Source of the DNA: CAVSWT01 sp963731745
GTDB taxonomy: Bacteria > Bacteroidota > Ignavibacteria > Ignavibacteriales > Ignavibacteriaceae
Length of the DNA stretch: 29,578 nucleotides
Direction of reading: 5' to 3'
Assembly (NCBI GenBank): GCA_963731745.1
Contig: CAVSWT010000021.1
Location: 1-29,578 of the forward strand
The position numbers and the translations under genes were made by a program. The notes below the pieces were generated by a model. The model had not been told where the DNA came from, did not search any database, and was given only the letters and a program-made list of their open reading frames with translations. Below are positions 1-9,153 of the stretch, piece by piece (position 1 is the stretch's first letter; every line of letters starts with the position of its first letter).

Positions 1-7
1 TGTTCAT

Positions 8-1174
8 TTAATTGCGAGCTGTTGAGTGCCAAAAAGCAGTTTGTTTATTTTGCAAGAATTTGATAATTCCAATGAACATAGCAACATTAGTCATTAAAAA
101 ATAATAACAAAGGTTAATAGGCATAAAGTAAAGTTTAAATTTTTCAAGTATAAATCCTAAGATGCCAAATAAAAAAAAAGCAGTTTGTAAATAAAAAAAG
201 TATTCAAAGAATACATTGTAACTAATTAAAAATATGTTAGAAAGAAAAAGAATGATTAATAATACCGGAGTTACCCATCTAATCATTTTATGTGACCACA
301 AAGCATATGAAACCAGCCCAAATCTAGGATTTAATAAATTTTTTATAGCTTTAATTGTTGACATCATTATAGAATTATTTCTTACTTTTCTTTTAAATTC
401 AGCTTCCAGAGATGGAGCTACAAATTCTTCTGCCACGGCATCTTCTATATATAAGAAATCCTTTCGATTTTCTAACACTTTAAGTGATATAAAAAAATCA
501 TCCATAACAGCATAGTTTGACGGAATTTTTTGAAAATATTTTTTTCTTATACTGAAAATTCCTCCATTCGCTCCAATTAAGATTCCTAGCTCACCTTCTT
601 TCTGTTTTAATAGTGTTTCAAGATCCCAATAAATTTTTTCCTGCGATGCTGATTGTGATGCATTTTCATGTTCCAATAATTTAAGTTTTCCACTAACACC
701 TCCAACATTTTCATCAACGTAATACTGAACTATTTTTTTTATCGCATCTTTTTTGTAAATGGTATTTGCATCTGAGAAAATCAGAATTTCTGAGGTGGCA
801 TTTTCAACTAAATCGTTAAGCACATTAGGTTTTCCTCTTCGCTGTTCAAAACGGTAAAACTTTAAATTGGGAATCTCTTGGGACAAATTTTTTAAAATGC
901 CATTAGTAGAATCTGTGGAATTATCGGAACCAACTATAAATTCTATTTTATCTAAATCATAGTCTGATGACAAAAAATTTCTAATAGTATTTTCAATAAC
1001 TTTTTCTTCATTATAAACAGAAATGAGAATTGATATTTTGGGTAAGAAATTACTATCCTTTGAATAATTTTTCGTTTTCAATTTTGATAATACCCAGATT
1101 GATATAGGGTAAAAGAAATAGGTGTGTATTAATAAACCTAGAGGAATCATAAATGAAAAATAAAACAAAATCAT
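8..1174 (-). CDS. Membrane-anchored family 2 glycosyltransferase
   Basis: A processive-type GT2 glycosyltransferase that probably adds or polymerises a sugar at the cytoplasmic membrane. A hydrophobic segment at residues 5-25 is followed by the GT-A domain from about residue 45 (ILISVYNEE). The nucleotide-binding aspartates are in SDNSTD (83-88), the metal-binding DAN motif is near 135-137, the acidic MDD is at 224-226, and a basic KRKVR (261-265) sits where the Q/RxxRW motif of this group lies. Three or four membrane segments follow (about 300-375), as in hyaluronan- or cellulose-synthase-like enzymes. The gene is complete: TAA occupies 8-10. It is separated from gmd by 215 bp without a gene, so it may have its own promoter. 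Family assignment is firm; the sugar and acceptor cannot be read from sequence. Confidence 0.88.
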   Translation of the reverse strand: MILFYFSFMIPLGLLIHTYFFYPISIWVLSKLKTKNYSKDSNFLPKISILISVYNEEKVIENTIRNFLSSDYDLDKIEFIVGSDNSTDSTNGILKNLSQEIPNLKFYRFEQRRGKPNVLNDLVENATSEILIFSDANTIYKKDAIKKIVQYYVDENVGGVSGKLKLLEHENASQSASQEKIYWDLETLLKQKEGELGILIGANGGIFSIRKKYFQKIPSNYAVMDDFFISLKVLENRKDFLYIEDAVAEEFVAPSLEAEFKRKVRNNSIMMSTIKAIKNLLNPRFGLVSYALWSHKMIRWVTPVLLIILFLSNIFLISYNVFFEYFFYLQTAFFLFGILGFILEKFKLYFMPINLCYYFLMTNVAMFIGIIKFLQNKQTAFWHSTARN

Positions 1175-1389
1175 AAATTAATCATAAAGTTGAAACTTCT
1201 AAAATTGTTAATGATATCCCACATAACATACTTGCACTAAATAATAAATATATTATTTGCTTTTATTCGAAAATCACTTTTACGAAAATTCATTTGCAAT
1301 AACTTTTTTAACCTAACCCGACACAATAATTTGATAACGAAATTAACAACTGCAAAAATATTTTGAAGAAGGCTTCTATACAAATGAAA

Positions 1390-2367
1390 TTAACGACGAC
1401 CATGCAAATTTGATAATTCACTTTTAATCATAATACTTATTAATTCTTCTACATTTGTCTTCGCTTTCCATTTTAGTAACTTATTAGCTTTTGAAGGATC
1501 TCCTTTGCTGAAAACAATATCAGATGGTCTCATTAAAGATTCATCAATCAGTAAATGATTGTTCATTTCCATGTTCATTGCCTGAAAAGTTAATTTAGTA
1601 AATTGTTCTAAACTTGTTGTATGTCCTGTTGCAATAATAAAATCATCAGGTCTATCATTTTGTAACATCAGGTGCATAGCTTCTACATATTCAGGTGCAT
1701 ATCCCCAATCCCTGCTGATATGAATATTACCCAAAGTCATGTTTTTCTTTAAACGCATTTTAATTTCACAAACCGATTTTACTATTTTCCGAGTTACAAA
1801 TCTCGGTGGCCTCAGCGGAGATTCATGATTGAACAATATTCCTGAACAAGCATATATTCCAAATGCATCACGATAATTAGCCACTTGCCAGAATGCTGCG
1901 GCCTTAGCTACTGCATAAGGACTTCTAGGTTTAAGTTGAGTATCTTCTCTTGCCCCCTCTTTATCAGTTTCACCATAAGATTCACCAGATGATGCGTTAT
2001 AAAACTTTGCATCTAATTTATGAAACCTCAAAACTTCTAATATGTTCAAAGTTCCAATACTAATGCTTTCAAGTGTTTCCACAGGTTGAATAAATGATAA
2101 TCCCACAGAAGTTTGGCCAGCTAAATTATATATTTCATTTGGCCTTATTTCCAATATAGTTTGCATCACGCTTCTAAAATCGATTAATGACATTGAATGT
2201 AATTTTATTTTTTCATATATACCCAAGCGCTTTAAAGAAGAGAAATTAGATAGTTCAGCATCTCGTGAAGTACCATGTACCTCATATCCTAATAGTAATA
2301 AATGGTTAGCAAGATAAGCACCATCCTGCCCCGAGATTCCAATAATTAATACTGTTGATTTTACCAT
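1390..2367 (-). CDS. gmd: GDP-mannose 4,6-dehydratase
   Basis: Converts GDP-D-mannose to GDP-4-keto-6-deoxymannose, the precursor of GDP-L-fucose, GDP-D-rhamnose and related sugars. This extended short-chain dehydrogenase has the NADP-binding GISGQDGAYLA at residues 10-20. The catalytic set is visible: Ser127 and Glu129 in NASSGES, then Tyr151 and Lys155 in SPYAVAK, with the same spacing as the Thr/Ser-Glu-Tyr-Lys set of known Gmd enzymes. HGTSR (31-35) and RPPRFVTRK are also typical of the family. At 325 residues it is a little shorter than the usual 340-370, mainly at the C-terminus. No partner fucose synthase or rhamnose reductase is in the window, so the final sugar is unknown. It lies 28 bp after the GT4 gene, in the same operon. 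Confidence 0.9.
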   Translation of the reverse strand: MVKSTVLIIGISGQDGAYLANHLLLLGYEVHGTSRDAELSNFSSLKRLGIYEKIKLHSMSLIDFRSVMQTILEIRPNEIYNLAGQTSVGLSFIQPVETLESISIGTLNILEVLRFHKLDAKFYNASSGESYGETDKEGAREDTQLKPRSPYAVAKAAAFWQVANYRDAFGIYACSGILFNHESPLRPPRFVTRKIVKSVCEIKMRLKKNMTLGNIHISRDWGYAPEYVEAMHLMLQNDRPDDFIIATGHTTSLEQFTKLTFQAMNMEMNNHLLIDESLMRPSDIVFSKGDPSKANKLLKWKAKTNVEELISIMIKSELSNLHGRR

Positions 2368-2395
2368 GCAATAATACTAGAGTTTTAAAATATTT

Positions 2396-3511
2396 TTAGG
2401 CTAGTGAATTAAAAGCTTCAACAAATTTTTCTACCGTATTATTAATATTGAATTTTCTTGCCTGTTCAATCCCGCTCATTTGCATTTTTAGATAAAAGTT
2501 ATTATCAGCAATTAATTTTAAAATATCATTAGCAAATGCTTTATAATCCTCACAATGGTGTAATATCCCACCAGACCCAACTATTTCAATCAGTGAAGTA
2601 TTTTTTGATGCTAGGACTGGCAATCCTGATTGCATTGCTTCCAAAGGCGGAAAACCAAAGCCTTCATAAAATGAAGGAAAAAGAAATACTTTAGAAATGT
2701 TGTATAATTTTTTCAATAGTTCATCATCAACATCCTTAATATAAGCAACATTTTGTCTTTTTAGTATTTCCTTTAATAATTTATTACCACCATATCCGAG
2801 CTTGCCAGCGAGTAAAAATTTAATAGTTTTATTTTTTATATAAATTTCATCCGCAATCCTTAAAATACCAATTATATTTTTTCGATTTTCTATCATTCCA
2901 AGATATAAAACAATATTCTCGGGAGATCCATATAATTTTTTAATTTCTAATTTCTCTTTTTCAGAAATCTCAATTGGATGGAAGTCTTTATTTGCGGCTT
3001 GATAGATAACTTTAATCTTTTTTTCTTCAGTTTTATAATATTTTAAAATATCTTGTTTGGAATAGTTTGAATCAGTAATAATCAAATCGCTACATTTTAC
3101 AGAAAAGTAAGTAAAAAATTGTAAATATTTTCTATAAAAAAACGGATGAAATGATTTATCCACCTCATGAATTGTGTCATGCAGTGCTAAAACATATTTA
3201 ATATTTTTTAACTTAATTAATGGGATGAGTTGATTTATGGAAAAAAATAAATCAATTTTATTTTTCTTTAAAAATTTTGGAAGAATAAAATTTATCCAAA
3301 TTGGAGAAAATATTTTCTGAGGTCCAAAACTTTTCATCGTTTGAATATTTTTAAAATAACCCCCCATGTTAAAATCGATTTTTTCATAGGAAAATAGGAA
3401 ATAATTATTTTTATTGTCGATTTTGGGTAACTCTTTTAATAACAAAATTAGGACTCTTCCAATTCCAGTTATTTTTCTTTCTAAAAGTCTGGCATCAATT
3501 CCAATTCTCAT
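2396..3511 (-). CDS. Glycosyltransferase family 4 (GT-B fold)
   Basis: A retaining cytoplasmic glycosyltransferase of the mannosyltransferase-like GT4 type, which probably extends the lipid-linked repeat unit. The N-terminal MRIGIDAR and the glycine-rich GIGRV (16-20) are typical of the acceptor domain. The donor domain begins near residue 198 (NIVLYLGMIENRKN) and holds the E-x7-E motif in EGFGFPPLE (Glu283 and Glu291), followed by EAMQSGLPVLAS. The length of 371 aa is normal. Its ATG shares one base with the stop codon of the preceding GT2 gene (TAATG), which indicates coupled translation. Sugar specificity cannot be assigned, although the adjacent gmd makes a mannose-derived donor plausible. 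Confidence 0.88.
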   Translation of the reverse strand: MRIGIDARLLERKITGIGRVLILLLKELPKIDNKNNYFLFSYEKIDFNMGGYFKNIQTMKSFGPQKIFSPIWINFILPKFLKKNKIDLFFSINQLIPLIKLKNIKYVLALHDTIHEVDKSFHPFFYRKYLQFFTYFSVKCSDLIITDSNYSKQDILKYYKTEEKKIKVIYQAANKDFHPIEISEKEKLEIKKLYGSPENIVLYLGMIENRKNIIGILRIADEIYIKNKTIKFLLAGKLGYGGNKLLKEILKRQNVAYIKDVDDELLKKLYNISKVFLFPSFYEGFGFPPLEAMQSGLPVLASKNTSLIEIVGSGGILHHCEDYKAFANDILKLIADNNFYLKMQMSGIEQARKFNINNTVEKFVEAFNSLA

Positions 3512-4443
3512 TATTTAACTTTCCTTTTACCCATATTTCTTAGTTTAAAATCTGAAAAAGACAGTTTTACGGTTTTTATTTTTTCCATTTCGCCTTTGAT
3601 TAACCAAATTAGTGATTTAATAAAAACAGTCACAAATATATATGTATATGCAATAAAAAATTTGTTTTGTAATAATTTCTTAGAAAAGTATAGTCTGTTT
3701 CTAACCATATAGTATAATGGAAGGTTCTTATCATTTTTTGTAGTGGCAGCATTCACCTTGTGAAATATTTGGCTGTTAGAGGCAAACAATATTTTAAAAC
3801 CCGAATTAATTGCCCTTTTACAATAATCCGCATCTTCCATATATAAAAAATAATTTTCATCCCAATAACCAACTCTTTCAATAACTTCTCTCTTTATTAG
3901 CATACAACAACCAGTGGCAAAACTTACAAATTTATTGGACGCGTGCCTATTTGATTGTTGACCTTGTCCAATAGTAAATGCTGATCCTCTAAATTCACTA
4001 GTGTAGCCGCCAGCATACCAAACAATGTTATGATTTGAATAGTAATTAATTTTTGGCACTGCCATGCCAATTTTTTTATCAGTTACAACATCAGCTATTA
4101 AATAATTTAAAAAGTCTGGTTCTACAATTGTATCATTATTTAACAAAAGCACAAAATCTGCTCCTTCGTTCATTGCATACTTTATTCCTAAATTATTTCC
4201 TCCGGAAAATCCTAAGTTTTCTTTACTTTTTAATAATTCAATGTTTGATAATATTTTTCTAATATTATTAATATCATTGGTTACTGAACCATTATCTATA
4301 ATTACAATCCTAAAGTTGGGATATTTTATTTCTTGAAGAGAATTTATGCATTCAAGCGTATCATTATAGCTGTTCCAATTTAAAACTAAAATGTAAACTA
4401 ATGGAGCTAAAGGTGTTTTTAAATCTGATTTTCTATTAGGCAT
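3511..4443 (-). CDS. Glycosyltransferase family 2 (rhamnosyltransferase-like)
   Basis: An inverting GT-A glycosyltransferase of the WbbL/rhamnosyltransferase-like group. The VYILVLNWNSYNDT start, the DNG at residues 50-52, NLGFSGGNNLGI (76-87) and the metal-binding NNDT (102-105) are hallmarks. An acidic YMEDADYCKRA lies in the acceptor part, where the catalytic base sits. A hydrophobic stretch near residues 265-285 may associate with the membrane. It lies 3 bp from the next GT2 gene and overlaps the GT4 gene by one base, so it is part of the polysaccharide operon. Specificity is not predictable from sequence alone. Confidence 0.88.
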   Translation of the reverse strand: MPNRKSDLKTPLAPLVYILVLNWNSYNDTLECINSLQEIKYPNFRIVIIDNGSVTNDINNIRKILSNIELLKSKENLGFSGGNNLGIKYAMNEGADFVLLLNNDTIVEPDFLNYLIADVVTDKKIGMAVPKINYYSNHNIVWYAGGYTSEFRGSAFTIGQGQQSNRHASNKFVSFATGCCMLIKREVIERVGYWDENYFLYMEDADYCKRAINSGFKILFASNSQIFHKVNAATTKNDKNLPLYYMVRNRLYFSKKLLQNKFFIAYTYIFVTVFIKSLIWLIKGEMEKIKTVKLSFSDFKLRNMGKRKVK

Positions 4444-4446
4444 TAA

Positions 4447-5307
4447 TTAGTTGGATATGTTTAATTTACCGGAAATGTTATTACTAAAATCTTTATATCC
4501 TTTAAACATCATTTTTAGTTTTTTTAATCTTTGTTTTTCAAATAAAATGATTTTTAAAAAACTTTTCCAAAATTCTTTATCATCTATTTTAAAAAATTCG
4601 GGAAAAACACTTTTATATTTGTGTTTCAATTGGAATCTATTTCTAAATCTATAATAAAGTCTTAGGGGTGAATGATTTGTCGTATATACTTTTCTAAATA
4701 CAAGATTAATCTCTTCAATATTTCCTAATCGATGTTTTAGAATAGAATTGTTACAAGCGTAAATTTTGAATCTTAGTTCATTTAGTTTTAAACAAAACTC
4801 ATGGTCTGCATAATCGATGAAGAAATCCTCATTATATCCCTCAACAATTTGCCAAGCATTTAAATCAACCAAACTTCCTGAAGTCCAGGCGGTAATTATT
4901 TGTTTGCAAGGTTTAATGCGTGCAGGTTCAATATTTTTTCCTTTATAATGCTGTATGATAGGAGCTACCAGGGCAATATTATCTGCTTGTGTGAAACATG
5001 CTAGAAGATTCGATACCATATCAGGAGTAGCCTCGCTATCTTGATCCAAAGTCAAAACATAAGAAAATCCTTTACTAATGGCTTTCTCTGCCCCAATATT
5101 TAGTGCAGCAGCAATACCAAGATTGCATTTGTTTGGTACATACTCTAGATTATTTATTGAATGAATGTTACTCAAAATGAATGAATTACTCATTTCACTA
5201 TTATCGATTGCAAATATCATATCCACTTGGTTTTGATATGACTTTATATTTGATATTACATTTTCGTCCGGATTATAAAGAACAACTATAGCTGCTATTT
5301 TATTCAT
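4447..5307 (-). CDS. Glycosyltransferase family 2 (RfbF-like)
   Basis: A GT-A glycosyltransferase resembling the RfbF/rhamnosyltransferase subgroup. It begins IAAIVVLYNP and shows DNS at residues 35-37, NLGIAAALNIG (62-72) and the DQD metal motif (88-90, TLDQDSEATPD). The C-terminal RLYYRFRNR segment recurs in rhamnosyltransferases of this subgroup. At 286 aa it is of normal length. It probably adds one sugar of the repeat unit to the lipid-linked intermediate in the cytoplasm. It follows the methyltransferase gene after 26 bp and precedes the next GT2 gene by 3 bp. Confidence 0.87.
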   Translation of the reverse strand: MNKIAAIVVLYNPDENVISNIKSYQNQVDMIFAIDNSEMSNSFILSNIHSINNLEYVPNKCNLGIAAALNIGAEKAISKGFSYVLTLDQDSEATPDMVSNLLACFTQADNIALVAPIIQHYKGKNIEPARIKPCKQIITAWTSGSLVDLNAWQIVEGYNEDFFIDYADHEFCLKLNELRFKIYACNNSILKHRLGNIEEINLVFRKVYTTNHSPLRLYYRFRNRFQLKHKYKSVFPEFFKIDDKEFWKSFLKIILFEKQRLKKLKMMFKGYKDFSNNISGKLNISN

Positions 5308-5333
5308 TATTTTTTAATGAGCTAAGAAAACTT

Positions 5334-6200
5334 CTACAAATAATCTGATTTGAATGGACTTTTAAATTTGTAGTTCTTTACTCGATTTATTAGTTCTTGA
5401 TTATTACAACTATGTGATTTTTGTGCGATAATTATAATGTGACAAGGATAAACGACCTCAACATTAATTATTTGTAATTCTAAGTAATTAATTAATTCAA
5501 TCGCAGAAATCGTATTAAATACATGATGATGCAAACATCTATTTTCATAATTATTAAGTGATCTTAATTTAAAATTTTCAAATGAACCAGCAGATGAATC
5601 TTTAGCTAGATCATGAAATTCTAAAATTTCGTTGAGATGCGTTTGATCATCTTCACTTATATTGTTTTTATAATCATCAATTATATGGTTTAATGATGTT
5701 GGAATTCGTTTATGATCAAAAGTCCCATCTTTGTGAGGCAATATTAATATCATAATTCCATCTTTTTTTAGAACACGTACCCATTCATTCAAAGCTTTAA
5801 TTGGATTGGCGATATGCTCGATTACGTGTGAGCTAATAATAAAATCATACTTATCTGCATTAATTCCATCCAAATTAGTAGAATCAAGTACAAATTGATA
5901 TCCATTTGTTTTGTTTTCATCAAATTTAAAAGTAAATCCATTCTTAATCTGACCTTCCCAGATGGTGTCAGATGAAAAATTACAATTATCAAGACTTTTT
6001 ATAATTGGATAAACAGGGATAATACCTTTTTTAGAAAATATTTTACTTGGCCCTCCAATTTCAAGACCGTTTTTATTTGATATTAAATCTTTACAAAATT
6101 TGAAGGTTAAAGTTTTAATTTGAATTGAATCTTTAAATATAACTCTTAAAATATTCCTTAAGTTATTTTTTTTTATTATCCAAACTATTTTTTTTATCAT
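5334..6200 (-). CDS. SAM-dependent methyltransferase in polysaccharide locus
   Basis: A class I methyltransferase of 288 aa. The SAM-binding loop is the somewhat unusual GLEIGGPSK (about residues 45-53). The Methyltransf_11-like core is clear further on: FIISSHVIEHIANP followed by LNEWVRVLKKDGIMILILP, which is the usual motif II and post-motif arrangement. A histidine-rich tail (CLHHHVFN) follows. Position between flippase and glycosyltransferases suggests that it methylates a sugar of the repeat unit or caps the growing chain. The target is inferred only from context. Confidence 0.75.
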   Translation of the reverse strand: MIKKIVWIIKKNNLRNILRVIFKDSIQIKTLTFKFCKDLISNKNGLEIGGPSKIFSKKGIIPVYPIIKSLDNCNFSSDTIWEGQIKNGFTFKFDENKTNGYQFVLDSTNLDGINADKYDFIISSHVIEHIANPIKALNEWVRVLKKDGIMILILPHKDGTFDHKRIPTSLNHIIDDYKNNISEDDQTHLNEILEFHDLAKDSSAGSFENFKLRSLNNYENRCLHHHVFNTISAIELINYLELQIINVEVVYPCHIIIIAQKSHSCNNQELINRVKNYKFKSPFKSDYL

Positions 6201-6246
6201 CTAACAAAATTTGTTTATTTTAATTATGATCACCAAACGGGAAACA

Positions 6247-7782
6247 TTATTGCGTATTTAATTTTAGTTTTGAGAAAACATACAATTTTTCTTCTGCTGA
6301 TAGAAAATATTTCCATGCTACAAAAGGAAAAAACCCAACAAATACCATCGTAAAAATTATTTTCATGTAAATGTCACCCATTAAAAAAGGGAAAATAAAT
6401 CCCAGCAAAAATGGGACTATAATCATTTCTTTTCTCCTAGAAGTAAATCTTATAGAATAAAGTTTATAAGCCAGAATATATAATATAGTTGCATTTATTG
6501 AGGCTGAAATCATAAAAACAAATGCGGCTCCATTTATTCCAAAATGATTTATTGCAAACCACATTGAAAATAAATACAAAGGCACTTCAACCGTAATAAT
6601 AAGGGTTGGAATTTTAGGTCTTCCGATGCCTTCAAAAAAATTTGTAGGAATTAACGAAATGCTATTCATAAAAACGCCGAGAGCTAATAATTGCAAAATT
6701 AAAGTACTCTTTGAAGCAAATTCAGAACCTAGCCATAAGTAAATGCCTTCATGCGAAAATGTCATTATGAGAAGAATACTAGGATACATAATTAAAAAAA
6801 TGAGTTTAACTGCTCTCAAAAAAATTTTTTTTGCGATATCCCTATTGCTTAAAAAGCTAGCTGAAAAAACCGGAAAAAGCACACCAGACATTGCTGAAGG
6901 AATCACCATCAATCTGCTTACAACTTCGAAGGGAGTTACATAAAATGTTATCGCGGCGGCGGATATTAAGGCTCCTATAAGAAATCGATCTGAATAAAAT
7001 ATAATGGGAACTAAAATATTTCCTATTGTGATCCACATACTAAACTTAAGAACAGGTTTTATAGAATCAATATCTATTTTTATCTCATTACGAACACCTT
7101 GAAATGTTTTTATGCAATTATATAGATATAGAAACCAAATTATAATTCTTGAAAAGATTAAAAAAACAATAATCCAAAAAAGGCTATTAGTAATTATTAA
7201 AACTAATAAAGGGCCTAAAAAAGTAAAAATTCCTAAAATGGTTCTCATAATACTGATTGTGGCAAATTTTTGATAAGCTTCCAAGAAGCCTCTTAAGCCT
7301 GCCATTGTAGTAACCAATGGAATAGATAAAGCTAAAATATAAAAAATCTTAACAGTTTCAGGTTGTAAATTTTTTGAAATTTTAAAAATGTTTGCTAGTG
7401 ATGGAATTAAGAAATACAATCCGATTGAAATTATCAAGCTAACTAAAGCTATAAAAAAGATTGATGTCCAAAATATTTTTGGTATTTGTTCGGTTGCGTT
7501 TGCACCTATTCTCTCAGCAACAATTTTCGTTAATCCTCTTGCTATCCCAAAGTCAAAAAAACTAAAATAACCAATTATCATCCAAGCAATACTTAAAATT
7601 CCAAACCGTTCATTTCCTAACCCTTTAATTAAAGGCGGTATAAAAACAATTGCAAACATTATCGGAATAACATTTCCTAAAAGATTATACACCGTATTTT
7701 TGGCAATAATTTTACCACTAAAAGTTATATTTAATTTGTCATTATTAATCACAAAATAATCAATCCCTTTAAACTTTAACAT
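6247..7782 (-). CDS. Wzx-type polysaccharide flippase
   Basis: A polytopic membrane protein of 511 aa with about 12-14 hydrophobic segments, of the MOP-superfamily polysaccharide exporter group. It would move the undecaprenyl-linked repeat unit across the inner membrane. The typical N-terminal pattern is seen from about residue 26 (IAKNTVYNLLGN, then PPLIKGLGNERFGILS and FDFGIARGLTKIVAERIG). About 25 residues precede this conserved start and no internal Met offers a clear alternative, so the start is slightly uncertain. It sits directly downstream of the polymerase gene, completing the Wzx/Wzy/Wzz set. Confidence 0.9.
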   Translation of the reverse strand: MLKFKGIDYFVINNDKLNITFSGKIIAKNTVYNLLGNVIPIMFAIVFIPPLIKGLGNERFGILSIAWMIIGYFSFFDFGIARGLTKIVAERIGANATEQIPKIFWTSIFFIALVSLIISIGLYFLIPSLANIFKISKNLQPETVKIFYILALSIPLVTTMAGLRGFLEAYQKFATISIMRTILGIFTFLGPLLVLIITNSLFWIIVFLIFSRIIIWFLYLYNCIKTFQGVRNEIKIDIDSIKPVLKFSMWITIGNILVPIIFYSDRFLIGALISAAAITFYVTPFEVVSRLMVIPSAMSGVLFPVFSASFLSNRDIAKKIFLRAVKLIFLIMYPSILLIMTFSHEGIYLWLGSEFASKSTLILQLLALGVFMNSISLIPTNFFEGIGRPKIPTLIITVEVPLYLFSMWFAINHFGINGAAFVFMISASINATILYILAYKLYSIRFTSRRKEMIIVPFLLGFIFPFLMGDIYMKIIFTMVFVGFFPFVAWKYFLSAEEKLYVFSKLKLNTQ

Positions 7783-7833
7783 ATACTGATTTAGGCCTAA
7801 AGATAGATATCAGCAATAAAAAATTATATTATA

Positions 7834-9153
7834 TTAATCTTGTCTAGAAAATGAAGCAAATTTTTCTATTATTGGAATAAAAAATAAGTTCATTCCCAAA
7901 CCGAAAGTCCAGTAAAGGATTCTACTAGCCATTACAAAGAAAGAAAAACCAACTATAATATTTAGATAAACAAAAATTGCAAACAGAATCAAGTTGTGGT
8001 TTTCATAAAAATTGAACCAGAGCCATGTTATTAATAAGCCGAGTAAAAAAGGCCCTACGAATATTCCACTAATACCAAAATCTGCATGCAACTCACGTAA
8101 ATATGTACCGGTATTTGTCCACATTGGAATATTATAACCTCTTTGAAACTCATGCGGTTTTTCAACTATCCCAAATTTTGACATATATAAATATAATGTC
8201 ATAAAAGTATTCTGCCCAACAGGTGTATTTTCTCCCTTTGAACTTAGGTATTTACTTAAAACACCAACATCGCTACTAAAATAGAGATATACTGTTGGAG
8301 ATATAAGTAAATTGCCTTTTGTTTCTTTTAACTCCCTGCTAGCTCCAGTAAAATTCTCTGATGCCGGATTGCTGCGTGAAAGTCGAACTATAGTAGAAGC
8401 TGCTATGAACAATGAAAGAAATAATATAGATGCAAATAGCGCATTTTTTTTTGAAAATTTATAGCGACTAGATAAATCATTTTTTAGAAGATGTCTAAAT
8501 AAAAAGAAAGTACAGGTAAATTCCATTAATGCAACAAGCATACCTGCACGTCCAGCTTGAGCAACTTCTCGTAATATAATACTTAGTATTGGAATAAAAG
8601 TTAGGATTGTGAATTTACCTTTATAAGCAGTATAAATTGCAGAAAAAAATACTGCGACATACCCAAATAAAAAAATGTAAGGAGTCGTTCCTATTAATTT
8701 ACCATCAATATTTAGTCTATAAATAACTTTGGCGTTTATTATAACCCCAGGTATACTTCCGAATTTATGAATTAACATTATCCATAATTCATATGCTGAA
8801 TAGAAACTTATTATGCTAAAAACAATAATAAAATATTTTAAAGCTCTTCCGCCATCTGAAAATAGTTTTAAAGATAAATTCTTTTTTATTATAAATGTAG
8901 GATTTTCTCTAAACAAACTTCTTGCACTAATAATTGAAAGAATCCCCAATAGAAATGAAATAAATGCGGAAGACATTACGAACCAAGTAAATGGTGTTAA
9001 TTCCACGTAGGGGAGTAATCTTAATTCATATAAAAATATTGCCCCCCCAAAAACTGCACTATATAAAGATAAATGATTAAACCATTTACTAAATAATATT
9101 TTCCCTAGCAAAACTCCTAAAATTGTTACGGCTGAGACTAATAGAAGTGACAT
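7834..9153 (-). CDS. Oligosaccharide repeat-unit polymerase (Wzy-like)
   Basis: A 439-residue membrane protein with roughly 11-12 hydrophobic segments and a large polar periplasmic region at about residues 255-345. That layout is characteristic of O-antigen and repeat-unit polymerases. Primary sequence of this family is poorly conserved; REVAQAGRAGM (about 190-200) resembles the basic loop seen in many members. The call rests mainly on topology and context: its ATG directly abuts the stop codon of the wzz-like gene (zero spacing) and the flippase follows 51 bp downstream. It would join repeat units at the periplasmic face. Confidence 0.8.
   Translation of the reverse strand: MSLLLVSAVTILGVLLGKILFSKWFNHLSLYSAVFGGAIFLYELRLLPYVELTPFTWFVMSSAFISFLLGILSIISARSLFRENPTFIIKKNLSLKLFSDGGRALKYFIIVFSIISFYSAYELWIMLIHKFGSIPGVIINAKVIYRLNIDGKLIGTTPYIFLFGYVAVFFSAIYTAYKGKFTILTFIPILSIILREVAQAGRAGMLVALMEFTCTFFLFRHLLKNDLSSRYKFSKKNALFASILFLSLFIAASTIVRLSRSNPASENFTGASRELKETKGNLLISPTVYLYFSSDVGVLSKYLSSKGENTPVGQNTFMTLYLYMSKFGIVEKPHEFQRGYNIPMWTNTGTYLRELHADFGISGIFVGPFLLGLLITWLWFNFYENHNLILFAIFVYLNIIVGFSFFVMASRILYWTFGLGMNLFFIPIIEKFASFSRQD

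Noticed and set aside
1175..1389. Possible terminator or promoter in the gap between gmd and the first GT2 gene
   Set aside because: Only a weak AGAAGCCTTCT palindrome and no TAnnTTTG with a properly spaced TTG could be found.
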